Shown here piece by piece: positions 20,736 to 33,934 of a stretch of DNA of 64,000 bases. Under the pieces are notes generated by a model that did not search any database, was not told the DNA's origin, and worked only from the letters and a program-made list of their open reading frames with translations. How positions within the stretch are numbered: the first letter of the stretch is position 1; every line of letters starts with the position of its first letter. Origin of the DNA: Hyaloperonospora brassicae (taxonomy: Eukaryota > Oomycota > Peronosporomycetes > Peronosporales > Peronosporaceae); NCBI GenBank assembly GCA_947650285.1, contig CANTFL010001360.1, positions 434,001 to 498,000 of the forward strand, read 5' to 3'. The position numbers were made by a program, and so were the translations under genes.

Positions 20736-21809
20736 TTATCGAAGGCTGTCAGTGCTATCATGCTTCCAACGATGAAGATATCCTTCACGCTCACATATAT
20801 CGATAATGGCGTACTTTTGGCCCTCTACGCGATCAGCCTGGTCGCGTAGTAAAAACACCTCCCTATTATCATCGTAAGAACCCCTAACGAGCTGACGGCA
20901 GCTTGGCAACAAAGGATACACTTTCTCTACTTCTATGAAAATGCGAACATACTCACCCCGATAATGCACGATAGGATTCGTAGTCTTTGCAATGCTTCTC
21001 ACCGAATCGACCAAGAACGTATTGATTATTCTTCTATAGCTCCGAATTCTCGCTCGGTAGATTAAATGAGCGATAGATTTCGTGGATGTTTAATTGAATC
21101 CGCCAAATGTCTTATGACATGTTTTTCATCCTCCACCACATCATTTGCTGGACTCGCGCGATAGAATCACTTTATGTTGCAGCGTTTTTTTAAGCAGATC
21201 GAAGATCAAGTAGATAGGACACCTTAACACCGGCGGCTGTGGTATAATCCTCCGTAAGACAGCCGTATATATCTTTCAACTAATGACTGACGTCCTTGGT
21301 ATCGTTGTCCGATGAGACGAGCCACATTATTAAATGCTGAATGTCCATCGTCGAACGATGGCAAAAGCTCTTTGTATAGGAATTGCAAATTCTTAATCAC
21401 TTCCTGCATCCAAGAAAAGATTCGCGACCTTTGATATGGGTGATAGGGAGAATTTTTTCCTAGTGACACGGTAAAGATGTCAACACAACTGATAAAATTT
21501 CCTACTGCGAAACACAGGGCAAGACTGCATCTGACGATAGTCGGTATACTTTACCACGAGCACTCGATTGGATAATTCTTGTTTATTTACTGCGGGCAGC
21601 TGTAGGCTTGTCTCGCAACGCTCTATACCCAACATTTTTTGACAAGGAAGAAATTTCACGCCTACGCAAGCGCCTGTTCGTCTACGCAGCGGTTTTGTGT
21701 TAACGTTTAAATTAAGAAGAGATGTAAAGATTATGTTCAGTGCCATATTTTTTGCACTGGCATCAAAACCATGAAGCCTCGACGAGTCCAGAAGGGAAAT
21801 TACATTCAT
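20736..21809 (-). other. Chain of unassigned open frames, possible decayed gene
   Basis: Three minus-strand frames of 109, 81 and 92 codons follow one another (21809-21480, 21469-21224, 21014-20736), with reading possible between them only through stops. The composition looks protein-like (for example EYVRIFIEVEKVYPLL and REVFLLRDQADRVEG), but no family is recognised. It may be a decayed gene or transposon remnant. Confidence 0.3.
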
Positions 21810-21819
21810 TTCAAATGTT

Positions 21820-22670
21820 ATAATAATTAAAATGTTCTACGGTACTTTGAGCCCTCATTTATGGCCTAAGGTCAGGAGCAAAACGCAATTAGTAATGGTC
21901 TCGTATTTCTTGCGTGGTTCCAGCAAAGTACCGGCACTACGATCGCCACATTCACTCTAATTGCTGTAGCTTCAATGACCCCCGTCTGAGATACCTGCAT
22001 TGTCACGACGGCCAGTGCACTTGTTGAAGTCGCTCGTATCAAACTTATGCGAGCGCGACCAACTGATCTTATAGGCGAGACTTCAGGATTGTCGGGCGAT
22101 CCAAAACTTTATAATACGTAAAGACTTGTTGCGGCAGCCATGCCACGAGGCTTAGGCGGTCACTTTCTCCGGAAGACACTGCCTCACCGGCGGGCTCTGC
22201 GGGTTGTTTCTAGTCATATAAGGGACTTCGAATCTCCTGATTAAATGAGCACTAGCTGATTGAGATTGAGATTTTCCATGAATTTAACACCCGCAGCTGA
22301 CTCTATGGGTAAATGAGCTACACGTGAACACTCATTGAATCTGCAACGTTTAATGTTGCAGGATGCTCCTTCGAAGAAGCAGAAGAAATAATACCTGCTG
22401 GTGGGTCATGTGTTGCTTTCGCGCCAGCTGCACGAATCCATAACGCCGAAATAGAAGCGGCCTAACATCGCAATTAATCGACTTGATCGCCAGGCGCTTT
22501 GGTATGAAATTTATTTGGTGAGAAACAACAAGTGCACCCCTTCTCAAAGTGACCCAACGGTAACTTCTCGGTCTATCATCAGTGAGCAACCACTCCTTAT
22601 AGTGACTAATGGTAAAGGGGATGATGTCAAGCGTTGAGCTTGATACATGTTATTGGTATGTAAATATAGA
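21820..22670. other. Intergenic, no gene recognised
   Basis: No coding region or repeat identified. Confidence 0.4.
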
Positions 22671-25600
22671 AGAAATAAAAAATCCTATGTAATCACGAAA
22701 ATAAAAAACATGTTCCAGATAATTAAAATAAATTATGCCCTAAATTTAAAAAAATATGTATATCTCATTTAATCACAAAAACAAAAAAAATGCGCTACGT
22801 ACTCGTATAATCAAGTTAATGAGGCACATATGTAACAACACTTCCTTTATCGTTTTACAATCTATATCTTACGCCCGTGATCGACCCCCTCCCTGTTAGG
22901 AAGGCCGCGGAGAGGGTTTTGCCGCGGTCGTGCTGCGCTTTCAGCACCAGTTGCGGCCGCAGACGCCGGATATGAGGACGTAAACGCGTCTTAGTATCAT
23001 CGGCTGCGGCCTTGAACACAGTCAAAAATGCTACTGTTGGTAACGTTGATGTTTTTTCACTTTTGCTGCTCTGTTGATATTGTTTATGTTGCTACTGCTC
23101 TTACTGCTGCTGTTGTTGTTGTAGGTGCTGCGGTTGCTGTCGCTGTTGTTCGACTTATGGGATCGCATTTCCCTTCCTGCTTATCCGCTTCGATACTCTA
23201 CATGCTTAATCATATTAATCGACTTAATGAATCTATTCATATGTTTATTCCTATTATAAACTTCTATGTCTGCAGACTTCCTCGTCTGTACGAATATTTC
23301 AGGAACGATACGTGCGATGATGCCTTAAGCGTATTCGTCGAAGTTTTCTGTCAATTTATTGAGCGACAACTTGGTACATCATTTTGGTTCTGATGCTGTG
23401 GTTTCGCATGGTATATACATCTGCCATGTCGATCTCATTTACTTCGATTTAAATCGATGGTTCCGTCTACACTTTCAGTGTGCTCGAATCTTTGTACAAT
23501 ACAAAGGTGCAGTTCAAAGCAAAATCAAAACCGGATGCATAGCCGTATCATTGCTATTGGATACATTAGTGTTGATGGAGAAATGCCAGTGCTGATATCG
23601 GAATTCAACGGTGATTTTTAAATATTTAAATTACGACAAGCCGGACGAGGAGAGTTTAAGAGGTTATGTCAAGACACAAAATTCTTTTAGTTTGGTCAAA
23701 TAGGTTGAGTGCTCCAGCATATTGGCATGGTTTTCTCCACAGTAAGATATGGCCTTAACAAGTATGCACTCATCATAAAGTTGTTATATATAAAGCGAAT
23801 ATAACCCTGTATGAGACGAGAAACTGGTAACATATATACATTATGCATTATAGTCACGTAGATATTCAATACTGCTCGATTTTTCGTGCAAGCTCAGCGG
23901 ATATGTAAAATTGGTTGCAAAGACTACACTTTCTTTTTTACTCATGTCGATGTCCTCTGTCGCCTGTTGCGATAAATACTCTTCTTCTTTGGACGCCCTC
24001 ATTTCCTGAAATGATGGACTATCGCACACACATCTTGTTGGAAAAATTATAAGCACGATCGGCCGTATTTTTGTTTCGGCCTTCTTCGAATAAGCGTCGA
24101 CAAGCGTCGATGATTTCCATGAGTCGTGAAAATTATCGATCATAGATGTCGTTTATAGAAGTGCTTGAGTAAAAACATTGCATGGACGCGAAGTGTGACA
24201 ACGTCTTCGAAGTAACCGCACGAGCAATTTCTAGTTTTTTCTAAGTATTGAACGTAAAAATTTGCTGTGATATTTCCATTCCTGTTCAAATCGTGACGAT
24301 CAAGCATGATTGCAAGCATTGATCTAAGTCACCTAGACAATCTGTAACCATCAATAATTCTGCTTTGCGAGATGCATTAGGAGTCAACACTCCCTACCGT
24401 CTTCTTTTTGGCGCATTTTTAGCTCACTTACAATTTACGGAGCGCTCAATATGCAGTAAACAGTCTATAATGAGAAGACATCATTTTTTAACGCGGTAAT
24501 TACCGAATCCGCGTTATTCGATGTCGAAGTGATAAACTTGGACACGGCGAAAACGCTATCGACCATCTTTCACGCCTCAAATCCTGGATCTACTATAGCG
24601 CATTTGTATCTAGTAGAGCATATTTAGCAGTCATCTTCCAGAATTCAGGCTTCGTTCGAGAGCGGCCCAGAGTATACGCCAAGTATTATTTAGCGCTTTG
24701 GACTTGTACTTCTGTTAAAAAGTTTTATGAAGTGCCTTAAGCACGAAAAGTGTGGAATGTCTAGTTACGTCCTCCGCATAGCCTTCATACCAATTCTTTT
24801 CCTCGATATTGTCACAATGATGGAGACTAATTTATGTGGAATAGAACAAATTTAGATATCAGCAGCAGTTATTCTCATTCTCTAACATTACATTTCAAAC
24901 TCCAATTATTCAAATTTAATTTTATTTATTTTAAAAGCGCGCAACAAGCATAAATTTCACCGCCCAACGTCTTCAAGAAAATACCGCCTACAGATATTTC
25001 TCGCTACGGGTATTTTCCAAAAGCAAAAATACTTCTCGACAAGTGATACTTAGTCGCTTTATTTCATTTTTCACGAAATCAAGTTCAACCTCATGACTTC
25101 GATTATTCAAATTGCGACGTAGGATGGAAATAGAACTACATATATCAGTGTCACTTGTAGAAAATTCCACCTTTGATTTGTCGAGTGTGATGACGAAGTT
25201 CACGTGACTTGCAAGAATTACCTAGTTCCTCATCCTTACTCGATCATTCTAGTAGTCACCTTCCGGCTGAAAGTCATGATCATCTCTCTGAATGAACAAT
25301 GATTCGAAACAATTAGTTTAGCCGTCGAGCACCGTTGAGAATCTTTTGTATATTTGAAAACCTGGCAAAAGTGTGGTGAAATCGTGTCGGTAGACCGAAC
25401 GTGTGCGAGAGTGCAAATTGTACAACTATTAGACAGTCATCTTGCGTGCACTCGGATTTGCAACGTCGTCTACCACTCCTTAAAACGCGGAAAGGAGATT
25501 GAAACGTTGCATCTCCTATCGTAACGGAACGTTGTATCTTTTATTGAATTCGATGGTGGCTTGAGGTATGTCGCTCTTACTCGAGTTGCCCTAGTTCTTA

Positions 25601-25780
25601 GAGAAGCTGCAAAGTAGGTGCTGTTCGTCGTCGCTTTCTTTTGCTAATGCGGTCATTCCAATACACAATATATTTATATCCAATTTGGGGGACGTGAGAT
25701 TTCATATGTCCCACATTAACTTGAGTATACCAGGACGTGGGGTATTTTTTATTTTGTGATAAGATGGGGTCTTTTAATAT
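22671..25780. mobile_element. TIR element, long copy (about 3.1 kb)
   Basis: The left end (22671-22840) and right end (about 25705-25780) are inverted repeats of each other in the same style as the short copy at 11684-12679, including TACTCAAG(T/G)TAATG at their inner edges. After the left end comes the same GC-rich core (ACCCCCTCCC..GGAAGGCCGCGGAGAGGGTTTT, 22880-23010) and then a run of Leu/Val codons. The middle (23200-25700) is longer than in the short copy. It holds ORFs up to 121 codons (23028-23393 plus; 23841-24143 and 24988-25203 minus), none with a recognisable transposase motif. It may be the decayed parent of the short copy. Confidence 0.6.
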
Positions 25781-25844
25781 TCCTTTGAATATATCGATGT
25801 GAATTGTATTTTCATAGTTTGACAATTCTTATCAATGGTATCTT

Positions 25845-26212
25845 GCTAAGGAAGCATTAATAAAATATTACGCACACGGTAAAATATTATTGGCCGCTTC
25901 ATTTGTTGGTTGATTTGGGCTTTTGTATTAACCAAAACTAGCACCAATCGTTGCGAGACGCGTGCAATGGGCGGTGATCGAGAAACCTGAATTGAAGATT
26001 TGTACCTTGATCGGTTAAACTTAGACAAAGAGAGTTGACCAAAAGACAGATAGCTATATTAAATACAACTCTGCATTTTCCTACTTAGAGCTTCCTTAGC
26101 TCTGTATTCTACCTCTATCTATCCTCACGCTCACGCGTACGTGGCGCTTAGTAGCACAGACCCTTATTTTGAAAACAAACAAGAGCTTACATGTAATAGG
26201 TGAGTGCGTTCA
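25845..26212 (+). repeat. LTR of the third Gypsy-like family, plus orientation
   Basis: Matches the reverse complement of 18510-18912 from about TTGGCCGCT(C/T)CA to ACATGTAATAGGTGAG(A/T)GCG. The left end has diverged, and the first bases (TGTAACGG) are not present. The right end may continue to about 26230 (ACTACA). Confidence 0.7.
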
Positions 26213-26451
26213 TTACTACACTTACTCTGGACTGTGTACGTGAGGTGACAGAGGCGTGACATACTTTGTTGTAAGTGAAAGCTTACGCTGTTGTTTATCT
26301 GTGTGTGACTGTTGTGTAGTTAATATATACATCACAATAAATTGCTAATACCTCGGTTAAACAAGCCTGGTACCGGTCACGGGCGTTTTGGGACTGACCA
26401 TTCGATAATTCCAACAGGATCGGGGTATGTGTGAACGGTCACGGTAATCAA

Positions 26452-26555
26452 TTGTGACCAGCGGTCATGTTATTGGTGATTACCAGCGATCAGGATCATC
26501 GGTGGTGACCAGCAATTACTGTCAATGGTGATGACCAGCAGTCACGTTCAGCGGG
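26452..26555 (+). repeat. Degenerate 26-bp tandem repeat, four units
   Basis: Four units of the form TG(A/G)TGACCAGC(A/G)(A/G)TCA..GTCA(A/T)(T/C)GG follow one another. They lie downstream of the LTR at 25845-26212 and may belong to its element's leader. Function unknown. Confidence 0.55.
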
Positions 26556-29063
26556 GATGCTCCACTTTTATCGGACATATGGGTGGTGTGAAGCAAACTA
26601 CGTCACATGAACTGATATACAGAGAATCATGATTGTAGTTCTAGCTTTTGATACATCAATGACAAGTATTTATGCTTTTTATTCAAATTAAACGCGTCAG
26701 CATTCCTTTGAGCTGAAATACTAGTGGTCAACGGACGTACAAGGATCGTTGTGCACTGTTTGTGACATGCTTTCACCTTATTGGGGACAAGGATAGTCAT
26801 TTAACTTATTCCGCGATCGGATGCGGCAATCATTTAAAGGCAAGATCTTCAGACGGCTCGAGTAACAAAAGTACAAGTGAACAAGTATTTAAATTCGGTC
26901 AAGGCGACCTCAGGAGATGTCAGGGAGAATTAATGAGAGCGCTTTCAGTAACTGATGGCCATGTGAAGAATAGTCACGAGACGATACCAAGCCTATACCC
27001 AACTCGATCAAGATAAAAAACGACGTCAAGTTCACCCAGAAGAAATTCGAAATGCCCGCCGACGGGTTCACAAGGTATGAAGGAACCAGAAAAGACAAAA
27101 GGCCCGCAATTATTTCCTTCTTTGTGTCGCTTGTCTGGGTAACAGTGGAAGTCTTAGTTACGCATCGTTCTTTTTGCGATATCCACAGAGTCACATGACC
27201 GCTAAATCCTCGTTACAATGTGGCGTTTATCATTATAACTGAAACTCTCCTCACGTACACATGGCCTCTACGCATCGTTTCTATAGACTAAAGTCATTTT
27301 TCAAAATGATGTGTCGACTTCAACGATATACCGATGATTGAGTAAAGAGGCGCGCACTTTAGCATCGGGATACGACAGAATCCCGATATTACCGTCTGCA
27401 ATCAGTCGCAACGATACCATATTTTTATATGCGCGATGTTTCCGTATATAAAATGCATGGTCATTCTGACCTTTCACCTTAAGTACAAACGACGTAGCAT
27501 AAAGAATCAAAATTAGTCAATACGACGTATAGATAGGTTTGCAGAAAGAACTACTTACTGCTGCGAACCCACGCCTGAGACTAGACACATCGTTTGCATT
27601 CTTTCGATATCGACTGTCAAAAGCCATGGTTGCTGCAAATTGGGCAAGTTGAAGATCCAGGTATGCTATTAAAAAAGGCTGTGTATTTCACACGCCAAGC
27701 CAAGTGTGGGTTAGCAAAGATAGTCATGATGCTTTGAAGAAGGTAAGTTGGAGAGGTGCTATTACGTATTAAAGCTAAAAAACACAAACTCTAGACTCTT
27801 GCTGCCCTGTGTCATTCTCCAGTTGGTGTCATCATACACGATTACCCTAGTTGTGTCTGACTGTACTCTTCAATGTACATATCATGCATGCACTCCACTT
27901 GACAGCGCACGTCTTAGACTGTGCCACTGCTATCAACTCCGTTCGTCGTATATCCTTGAGCTTCCAACAACCCAGCAGGAGCTCGTTGCATCGATAGGTC
28001 TAATAATTACAAGATACTACAGTTAGTTAGGTCCCTAAATGACAACCGCTCAGGAGCATGTATACGTTTAACGTACAGGACAAAAATGCAATGCTCGACG
28101 CCCGAAATCAGCACCAGTTCACATCCTTGTCTCCCGAAAAAGTCACATGGTAATAGGAATTATAATCAATCTTCTTTGCGAGAACGATCGGTGAAATTGC
28201 TTGTCTAGAATATGCAACTCCAGCAAATCGGTTGTCTTTAGTTGATCGATAGATTCTAAATCTTCATGAGATCGCCAAATTGGAACGGTGAATTCTCGCT
28301 TGTACAGACATATTACAAGGTATTCAAGAATGCCGTATTGTAGATGGGTGCATCGGATCCTCACGAACACATATTACGTGCAGAGGAAGGCTTAATTTCT
28401 ATTACGGACTCGTTTACGATAAAATAATAGTAGATATTTTGCATGATTTTCTCCCATAGTTTCTATTTTAATCTTACTTTAAATATAGTAAGCTACATAA
28501 GTAATACGTAGCTACCCGCTCACCAAAAATTGCGCGCGTCTAGCATCAATCGGTGGTTGATATGGTTTCTAGTGTGTCTGATCTCATCCAAATCAAGTGT
28601 AGTTATGCCAAACACCACCTTCATAGGTACTATATCTTCAAATTTACCGAGTAATAACCACACTTGTTGAATACTATCATTTACGATGATAATGTTCCTA
28701 TTGATCCAATGTGATGTCAGTTACATGTCACGGGCCCACCCCAGTACACCCATGGATATGAAACGATGCTTTGTTCTGAGAGAAGTGGTTATTGCAATCA
28801 TTATAGATTACTCAACGTGCTTGGATACCCGTGGACGGAGGCCATATAACTTATTTTCTTTGCTTTACATTGAAAGTCATAGCTGAAAATACAACAACCA
28901 GCGGTTGAACTACAAAAAATATGAACAGAGTACGCTAATTTGTCGATCAAGTGTCGCTCTCACATCTGCACGTCGAAGTTCAAGTCTGAGCATACTATAC
29001 TAGATATTTCTCGCGGTAACGTTCTTTCTATAGTATGTGGATTTTTTTGCTTAAGCATGGTTG
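26556..29063. other. Intergenic, no gene recognised
   Basis: Short ORFs only. The minus frame 27510-27301 (69 codons, AFYIRKHRAYKNMVSLRLI) is protein-like and weakly recalls DDE transposase fragments, but this is too short to assign. No other feature supported. Confidence 0.35.
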
Positions 29064-29501
29064 TGTAACGTGGCATAACTGTTACATCATATTATCATTA
29101 TAAGATCTAAAATGATAAATATAGCATTGAAAGTTGCTCTTATAATATCACTTCACAACGTATTACTATCTCGGTGACCCAAGGATCTACTCATTTGTTG
29201 ATCTATGAAATATAGCAATGCACCAATAAATGCTTGCCGCGCACAATGGAAGGTAAGTATACTTTTAAATACATGTTAATTATAATGATATAAAAAGTTA
29301 GGACCAACTGCCAAAACTATATTAAAAGCCTTATTACTTTCAATATAATTTCACTTTTTCCCACGACCAAGTTACATCGTTTTTAAGGTCAACCTCCTCT
29401 GTCCTATCTACGTGAGTTGATAGGGTACTGACAAACTCTGCCGTCAGTGAAAACTTGATCTGTCGTGTTAATCAGTACTTGAATCTCGGTGCCCTGTTAT
29501 A
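29064..29501 (+). repeat. Solo LTR, diverged element-B family
   Basis: 438 bp from TGTAACGTGGCATAACTGTTACA to CCCTGTTATA. The order of landmarks matches element B's LTRs (the ATGATATAT/ATATCACT part, the GGATCTACTCATTTGTTGAT stretch, the GTCAGTG and AGTACT parts), but with many substitutions. Flanks GGTTG and TGTTG may be a target duplication with one change. Confidence 0.75.
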
Positions 29502-31373
29502 TGTTGCATGCGGCTAAACTTGCGGTGGCGGAGACATCCTAGAATTTGATATCAGAGTATACAATGCCGTCCAGGTGATGCTCGTGTCGGTGCAATCCAG
29601 CCTGAATTTGATCAAGATGGACTACCTGAGACAGGCAGAATAGCTTGAGTTATTTGTACAATCGACAAAGATCGATCTTGATGGCCATCAGTCCGAACGA
29701 TAATCTGCAAACGTGGTCCAGGTTGATAGTCGAGACCCCAGGAAGTTCTATACGGGAGGAAGCCAAGTTCACGGGTGGGATACCTGCCCGCAACGTAGAC
29801 ACTACCCGCATAATCGAAGTGTAGGTCTTGTCCTGGATGTGAAAGATAGAATATTGAGCGGGAATATGATGTACTGGGCAGCAGATCACACCATAATCCA
29901 GTGAATAATTGGAGCACTTGGAGACGCGGCGTATGTCTCAAGAAAGTTGGTCACCGCTAATGGAGGTGCGTTCTGTTAGAGCTGACAAAAACATGTCAAA
30001 TTTCTGTCTGAAAGTCTTGATATGAGGATCATGTTGACGTGCCTGACTGTGATATACTCATGGACATCGAGATGTCAACATGAGACATCAGACAATACGA
30101 TAAGACAAGGTTTAGTTATCGTGGTGCTCCGAGGTGTGGTCATCGTACTGATGCAAGGAATCATTCGGCTTCACGATTGCTGGGGACAATCCGGATGAGG
30201 ATATGGAGCTTAGATACAAAACCATGGTATTCGTGCATATAACTTTAGGCAATTTGTCAACTTGTTATTATCAAGAACTAATCAATTTAATTTAGATCTA
30301 CTACTTTGAGTCAAACATGCTCACTTCCCGAGTTACCTTATTTCGCTTCGATGTTGTGACTTCCTCGGCGATATTTCGAACAAGGGATGACCGTAGCAAG
30401 TACGACCACGACAATCTCGGCGAACCTAAAGCAATTCAGTGGGGTAGGTATTCATTGTGGCGATCCCAGGTAAAATAGGTCTTAGAGATTGAGGGTCTTC
30501 GGGCAGACTTTTGGTGGACGAAATCGCCTGCAGAAAGACTGATTGCCTATTGTCAAGCTGGTAACGCTGGAATGGAGGCTGCCGCGACCGATGAGTCCGT
30601 GGCAGTGGCTCCAATACCACCAGACCATAAATAATTGATGCAGTAGAAGCTTACTTCATTCATCATCGCGTTGGCATTGGGCGACAGTTTGGCTACAACG
30701 GTAAACTTGTTGAATCACCCTCTTTCTATGCGTCTACAACTACGTCTTATCTACAACGCCAAGTGTAGTGAGAGTGTTGGCGTGGTCAAATGTAAGTACA
30801 ACGGGTTGGACCTATAAAAGGCATACTTTGTGATGAAGTGCATCATCGGGCTCCCCTCTGGTACCCTAGATAAGTACCGCTCGTGCCAAGTAAGTGGCGC
30901 GGGGTCGAATGACTGTTAAACCAACTTAAGGTTCTTAAAAATATGTGCTCGACACACTAAATTCAATGGTACCACCTCGGGAACTCCGGTATTAGCTAGT
31001 AAGGCCTCTCATAAACCATAACAACAAATAGTAGGGCTATCCAGTCTGGAAGGCGACCAGAGCAGCGGGCAAGCTCCTTCCTTCCCGTGGGACGATAAAC
31101 GCGACCGGGAAGGAACGTGTAAGCTTCCCCCGAAGAGGACAGTACCAGGTCGTAACGAGTACCGGCTGGACCTACAGAGAAAAATGGAGCGCATTTAGTC
31201 AACATAATATGTCATTCGTGTTCTATACAGCTGCAGGTAGCAATGAGTGAAGGTGAAGGTGAAATTCTACTAATATCTGCTGCAGAGCCTCGATCCTCTA
31301 TCATATGTATATTAGTTTGTGACTTGGGTATGCCAAAATCTGACGCAATACTGACCAGCTGTCAGGCCAAATC
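29502..31373. other. Intergenic, degenerate retroelement-like sequence
   Basis: No gene can be supported. The first 100 bases after the LTR include AATTTGATATCAGAGTAT, which recalls a primer binding site, and plus-strand frames to about 30650 look like scattered gag remnants, but motifs are lacking. ORFs at 29612-29941 and 30996-31205 (minus) are unassigned. Confidence 0.35.
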
Positions 31374-31816
31374 TGTAACGAGGTAGCCCGTTACATGATA
31401 TTGTCATTGAGGCTAAAATGACTATAAAGAATATTACGATGGATCTTCTTTTAACAATATCACAGAGCATGACGATATTGTTGAAGATGACCGAAGGGTC
31501 TACTCATTGGTTGATATCGTGATGATATCAACCCACCAATCGCTGCTAGACGCGCGCAATGGGTGGTGAGTAGACGTCATCACACATTTAGATATATTAG
31601 TTTAATTAAGTCAGGACTAACAGAGACACAAGAGTGATAGGACTTAATTGAATTAATAACAGTTTTACTTTTCCTACGACTAGAGTCTTTCACCTTATTC
31701 GTTCTACCTTCATCTGTATTTTTTAAACACCTAGCTGGGCACTGACTATCACTACAGTCAGTGATAGTAAACTCCGTACTGGTTGACCAGTACGTAGTAG
31801 TCGGTGCCCCGCTAGT
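31374..31816 (+). repeat. 5' LTR of element B
   Basis: Starts TGTAACGAGGTAGCCCGTTACA. The end has changed to GCTAGT where the 3' LTR has GTTACA, just before the primer binding site CCTGGTAGCACTTTGTAG. Internal inverted repeats are shared with the 3' LTR. Confidence 0.88.
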
Positions 31817-31836
31817 CCTGGTAGCACTTTGTAGTC
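31817..31836 (+). other. Primer binding site, element B
   Basis: CCTGGTAGCACTTTGTAGTC, two differences from element A at the same place, consistent with priming by the same tRNA. Confidence 0.7.
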
Positions 31837-31866
31837 CGTCCAAGGGCCACACTCGCATCACCCAAC

Positions 31867-32984
31867 ATGAGCATGTTGGACGAAGTTGAAGGCGACATCT
31901 TTCACGGGTTCCGTGAAAGCTACTCCCATTTGAGCGACATCGAATGGAGTGCGATCGAACGAATGAGTTCGACCGTTGGCGAAGAAGCTATCTGGGCCTT
32001 GCTATCCTCAAGGGATAGGGACCAGCAACATGTCGTCATTAGCAAGTTCTTGCAACGATAACTTAATGAGTCGCGAGCGCAGGTGACCTTGTTGCAACAA
32101 TAAGATCACCAGCGGAACAAAGAACTGAGACAGTCTCAGTCCGCGTAGTCGACACGGGAGCGTCAACCGAGAGTCTCTAAAGTTAGGAGATCTCCACGTA
32201 TCGGGGAGTCGAGGAAGACTCCTTGTTGAGGTGGTTCGTCGAGCTGGACGATGCCATCGATGCTCGTCGCATCGACGATGAGCGAATGCAAGTTGTATTC
32301 GCTCAGTCGTACTTGGCAGGGGACGCCAGAGCTTGGGCACTGAACCTCAAGTTGCACGACCCACGTGTATTTGGGTCGTTGAGGATCTTAAAGACCCTGC
32401 TCAGTGAGACGTTTGAGCCGCCCAGAGCAGAGTTCAGGACACTATCTAAACTCCTGGGAATCAAACAGGGTAAGCGTAAGGTTCACACTTACGCCCAACA
32501 TGTACGCTACTTTGCAAGCTGCATGGTACTGAACCCTGTGAGTGAATTTGTGTTGATCACAATATTCATTCAAGGGCTTTCAGACGGTTCCGTCAGAAAC
32601 CACCTGTTCCGCGGAGAGATAAAGACGCTCTCAGAGGCAATCTTCGCTGCAGAGCAGAAAGACTTGAGTGTGAGACAGGCTCACACTACGCTGACCCCTT
32701 TTCGTCCGCAGAGACGATCAGCGGTCGGAGGTCCAGAGCCAATGGACCTCTGTAATGTCGAGGGCGAGAAACCTCGCCCTGCGAATGACAAGCGATCGGT
32801 GAGATACCATCGCTGTCATAAACTGAAACACTACGCATATGAATGCAGTATCCCCCGCTCAGTACCTCGCGGTGCTGAGCGCAGTATCCGTCCACCAGTA
32901 AGAAGAAATGGAGGGCGAGGATCCGATGCTGTTGCAAAGCTGCAACAGCGAGACCAACCATCAAAAAATGGTCGAGGTCAGTAG
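31867..32984 (+). pseudogene. gag of element B (frame-broken)
   Basis: ATG at 31867 opens a 64-codon N-terminal part, which stops at 32059-32061. The capsid-like part continues in another frame from 32223 to 32984 (253 codons) with ELDDAIDARRIDDERMQVV, SYLAGDARAWAL and FIQGLSDGSVRNHLF. The zinc knuckle YHRCHKLKHYAYEC has lost its first cysteine (Tyr instead). The frame ends in TAG at 32982-32984 inside the conserved stem-loop. One frame break and the knuckle change suggest a non-functional gag. Confidence 0.85.
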
Positions 32985-33002
32985 GAGCGGAGCGCCCTAC
33001 TG
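32979..33002 (+). promoter_or_regulatory. Stem-loop around the gag stop, element B
   Basis: CAGTAGG (32979-32985) pairs with CCTACTG (32996-33002), enclosing the gag TAG in the left arm. The downstream AGCGCCCTACTG-like sequence is shared with element A although the surrounding sequence has diverged. A role in gag-pol expression is inferred from position and conservation only. Confidence 0.5.
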
Positions 33003-33091
33003 ATCCAGCAACATCAAGAGAATTTGCAAATCTCCTGAAGAAGGTTGCTCCCGACACACGATTTCTGTGTGTCTCTGCACGTGGTGATGAG

Positions 33092-33934
33092 GTGTCTCTC
33101 ATCCCCTTGATGTTAGAAGTGACAAAAGACTTGTCGCTTCGCGCCCTAGTTGACTGTGGGGCGTCGAACAATTTTGTTCGTCGCCAGTCGCTAGAGGCAG
33201 GAAGTGTTAACTTCGTGGAGCGGGAGATCCCTCCACCGAAGATGACGGTGCGCCTAGCGACAGGCGCATCGATCACTGTGAAGAAACGTGTAGTCGGAAT
33301 CCACTACACGTTAAAAGGCGAACAGTACGATGATATTTTCATCGTACTCGACCTAGATGACAAATTCGACGTCATCTTAGGGTTGCCTTGGCTCAGAAAA
33401 TTCGAGCCAAGGGTGAGTTGGCAGTATCGATCGGTTACGATACCTACTACTTGTTTCTCAGATAACCACCTGATGAATATCTTGGAACGCCCACACTCAC
33501 GTGGGTGTACTACGAGTGAGTGCGATGGCCTCACTTGTGGTACGGTCTACATCACGACTGTACAAGAACACAATGTAGATGATCACTACATTGTGGAGAA
33601 AGATCTCCCAGATCCTGTGGATGTGACATCCCAGGAAATAATTGAGACAGTGATTGTCTTGATTAATGACGGATCAAGCGTAGGCGCTTACACGCTTGAT
33701 CTGGTTGTGCCTCCGAAGTTAACTTCGGAGATAACTCAATTGCCGACGCTGGAACCGAAACGGTTCTTGCGTGATCTGCGCAGTAGCAAAGTCAAGCAGA
33801 TCTGCATACTCGTCGCGGAGGACGAGTACGTTACCGATATTCGACCGGCAACGGTGTTTACTGAGACCGAGAGGATTCTCAGCAGTTTATCGATGGACGC
33901 AAGTGTCATCCATGAGAAGACTCGGATCGAGTGA
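33092..33934 (+). pseudogene. pol: aspartic protease region, element B
   Basis: Open for 280 codons. The active site reads ALVDCGASNNFVRR (DCG where DSG/DTG is usual, so the serine or threonine after the catalytic Asp is Cys). The C-terminal motif VILGLPWLRKFEP is present. The frame stops before RT begins. The Cys replacement may affect activity; the family normally has Ser or Thr there. Confidence 0.83.

Noticed and set aside
10673..26555. CRISPR-like arrays from spaced repeats
   Set aside because: The tandem units at 10673 and 26452 are contiguous and degenerate, with no spacers, and the genome is eukaryotic.
29502..29900. A further retrotransposon gag after the LTR at 29064-29501
   Set aside because: A primer-binding-site-like string is present, but no zinc knuckle or capsid motif could be found, so it stays unassigned.
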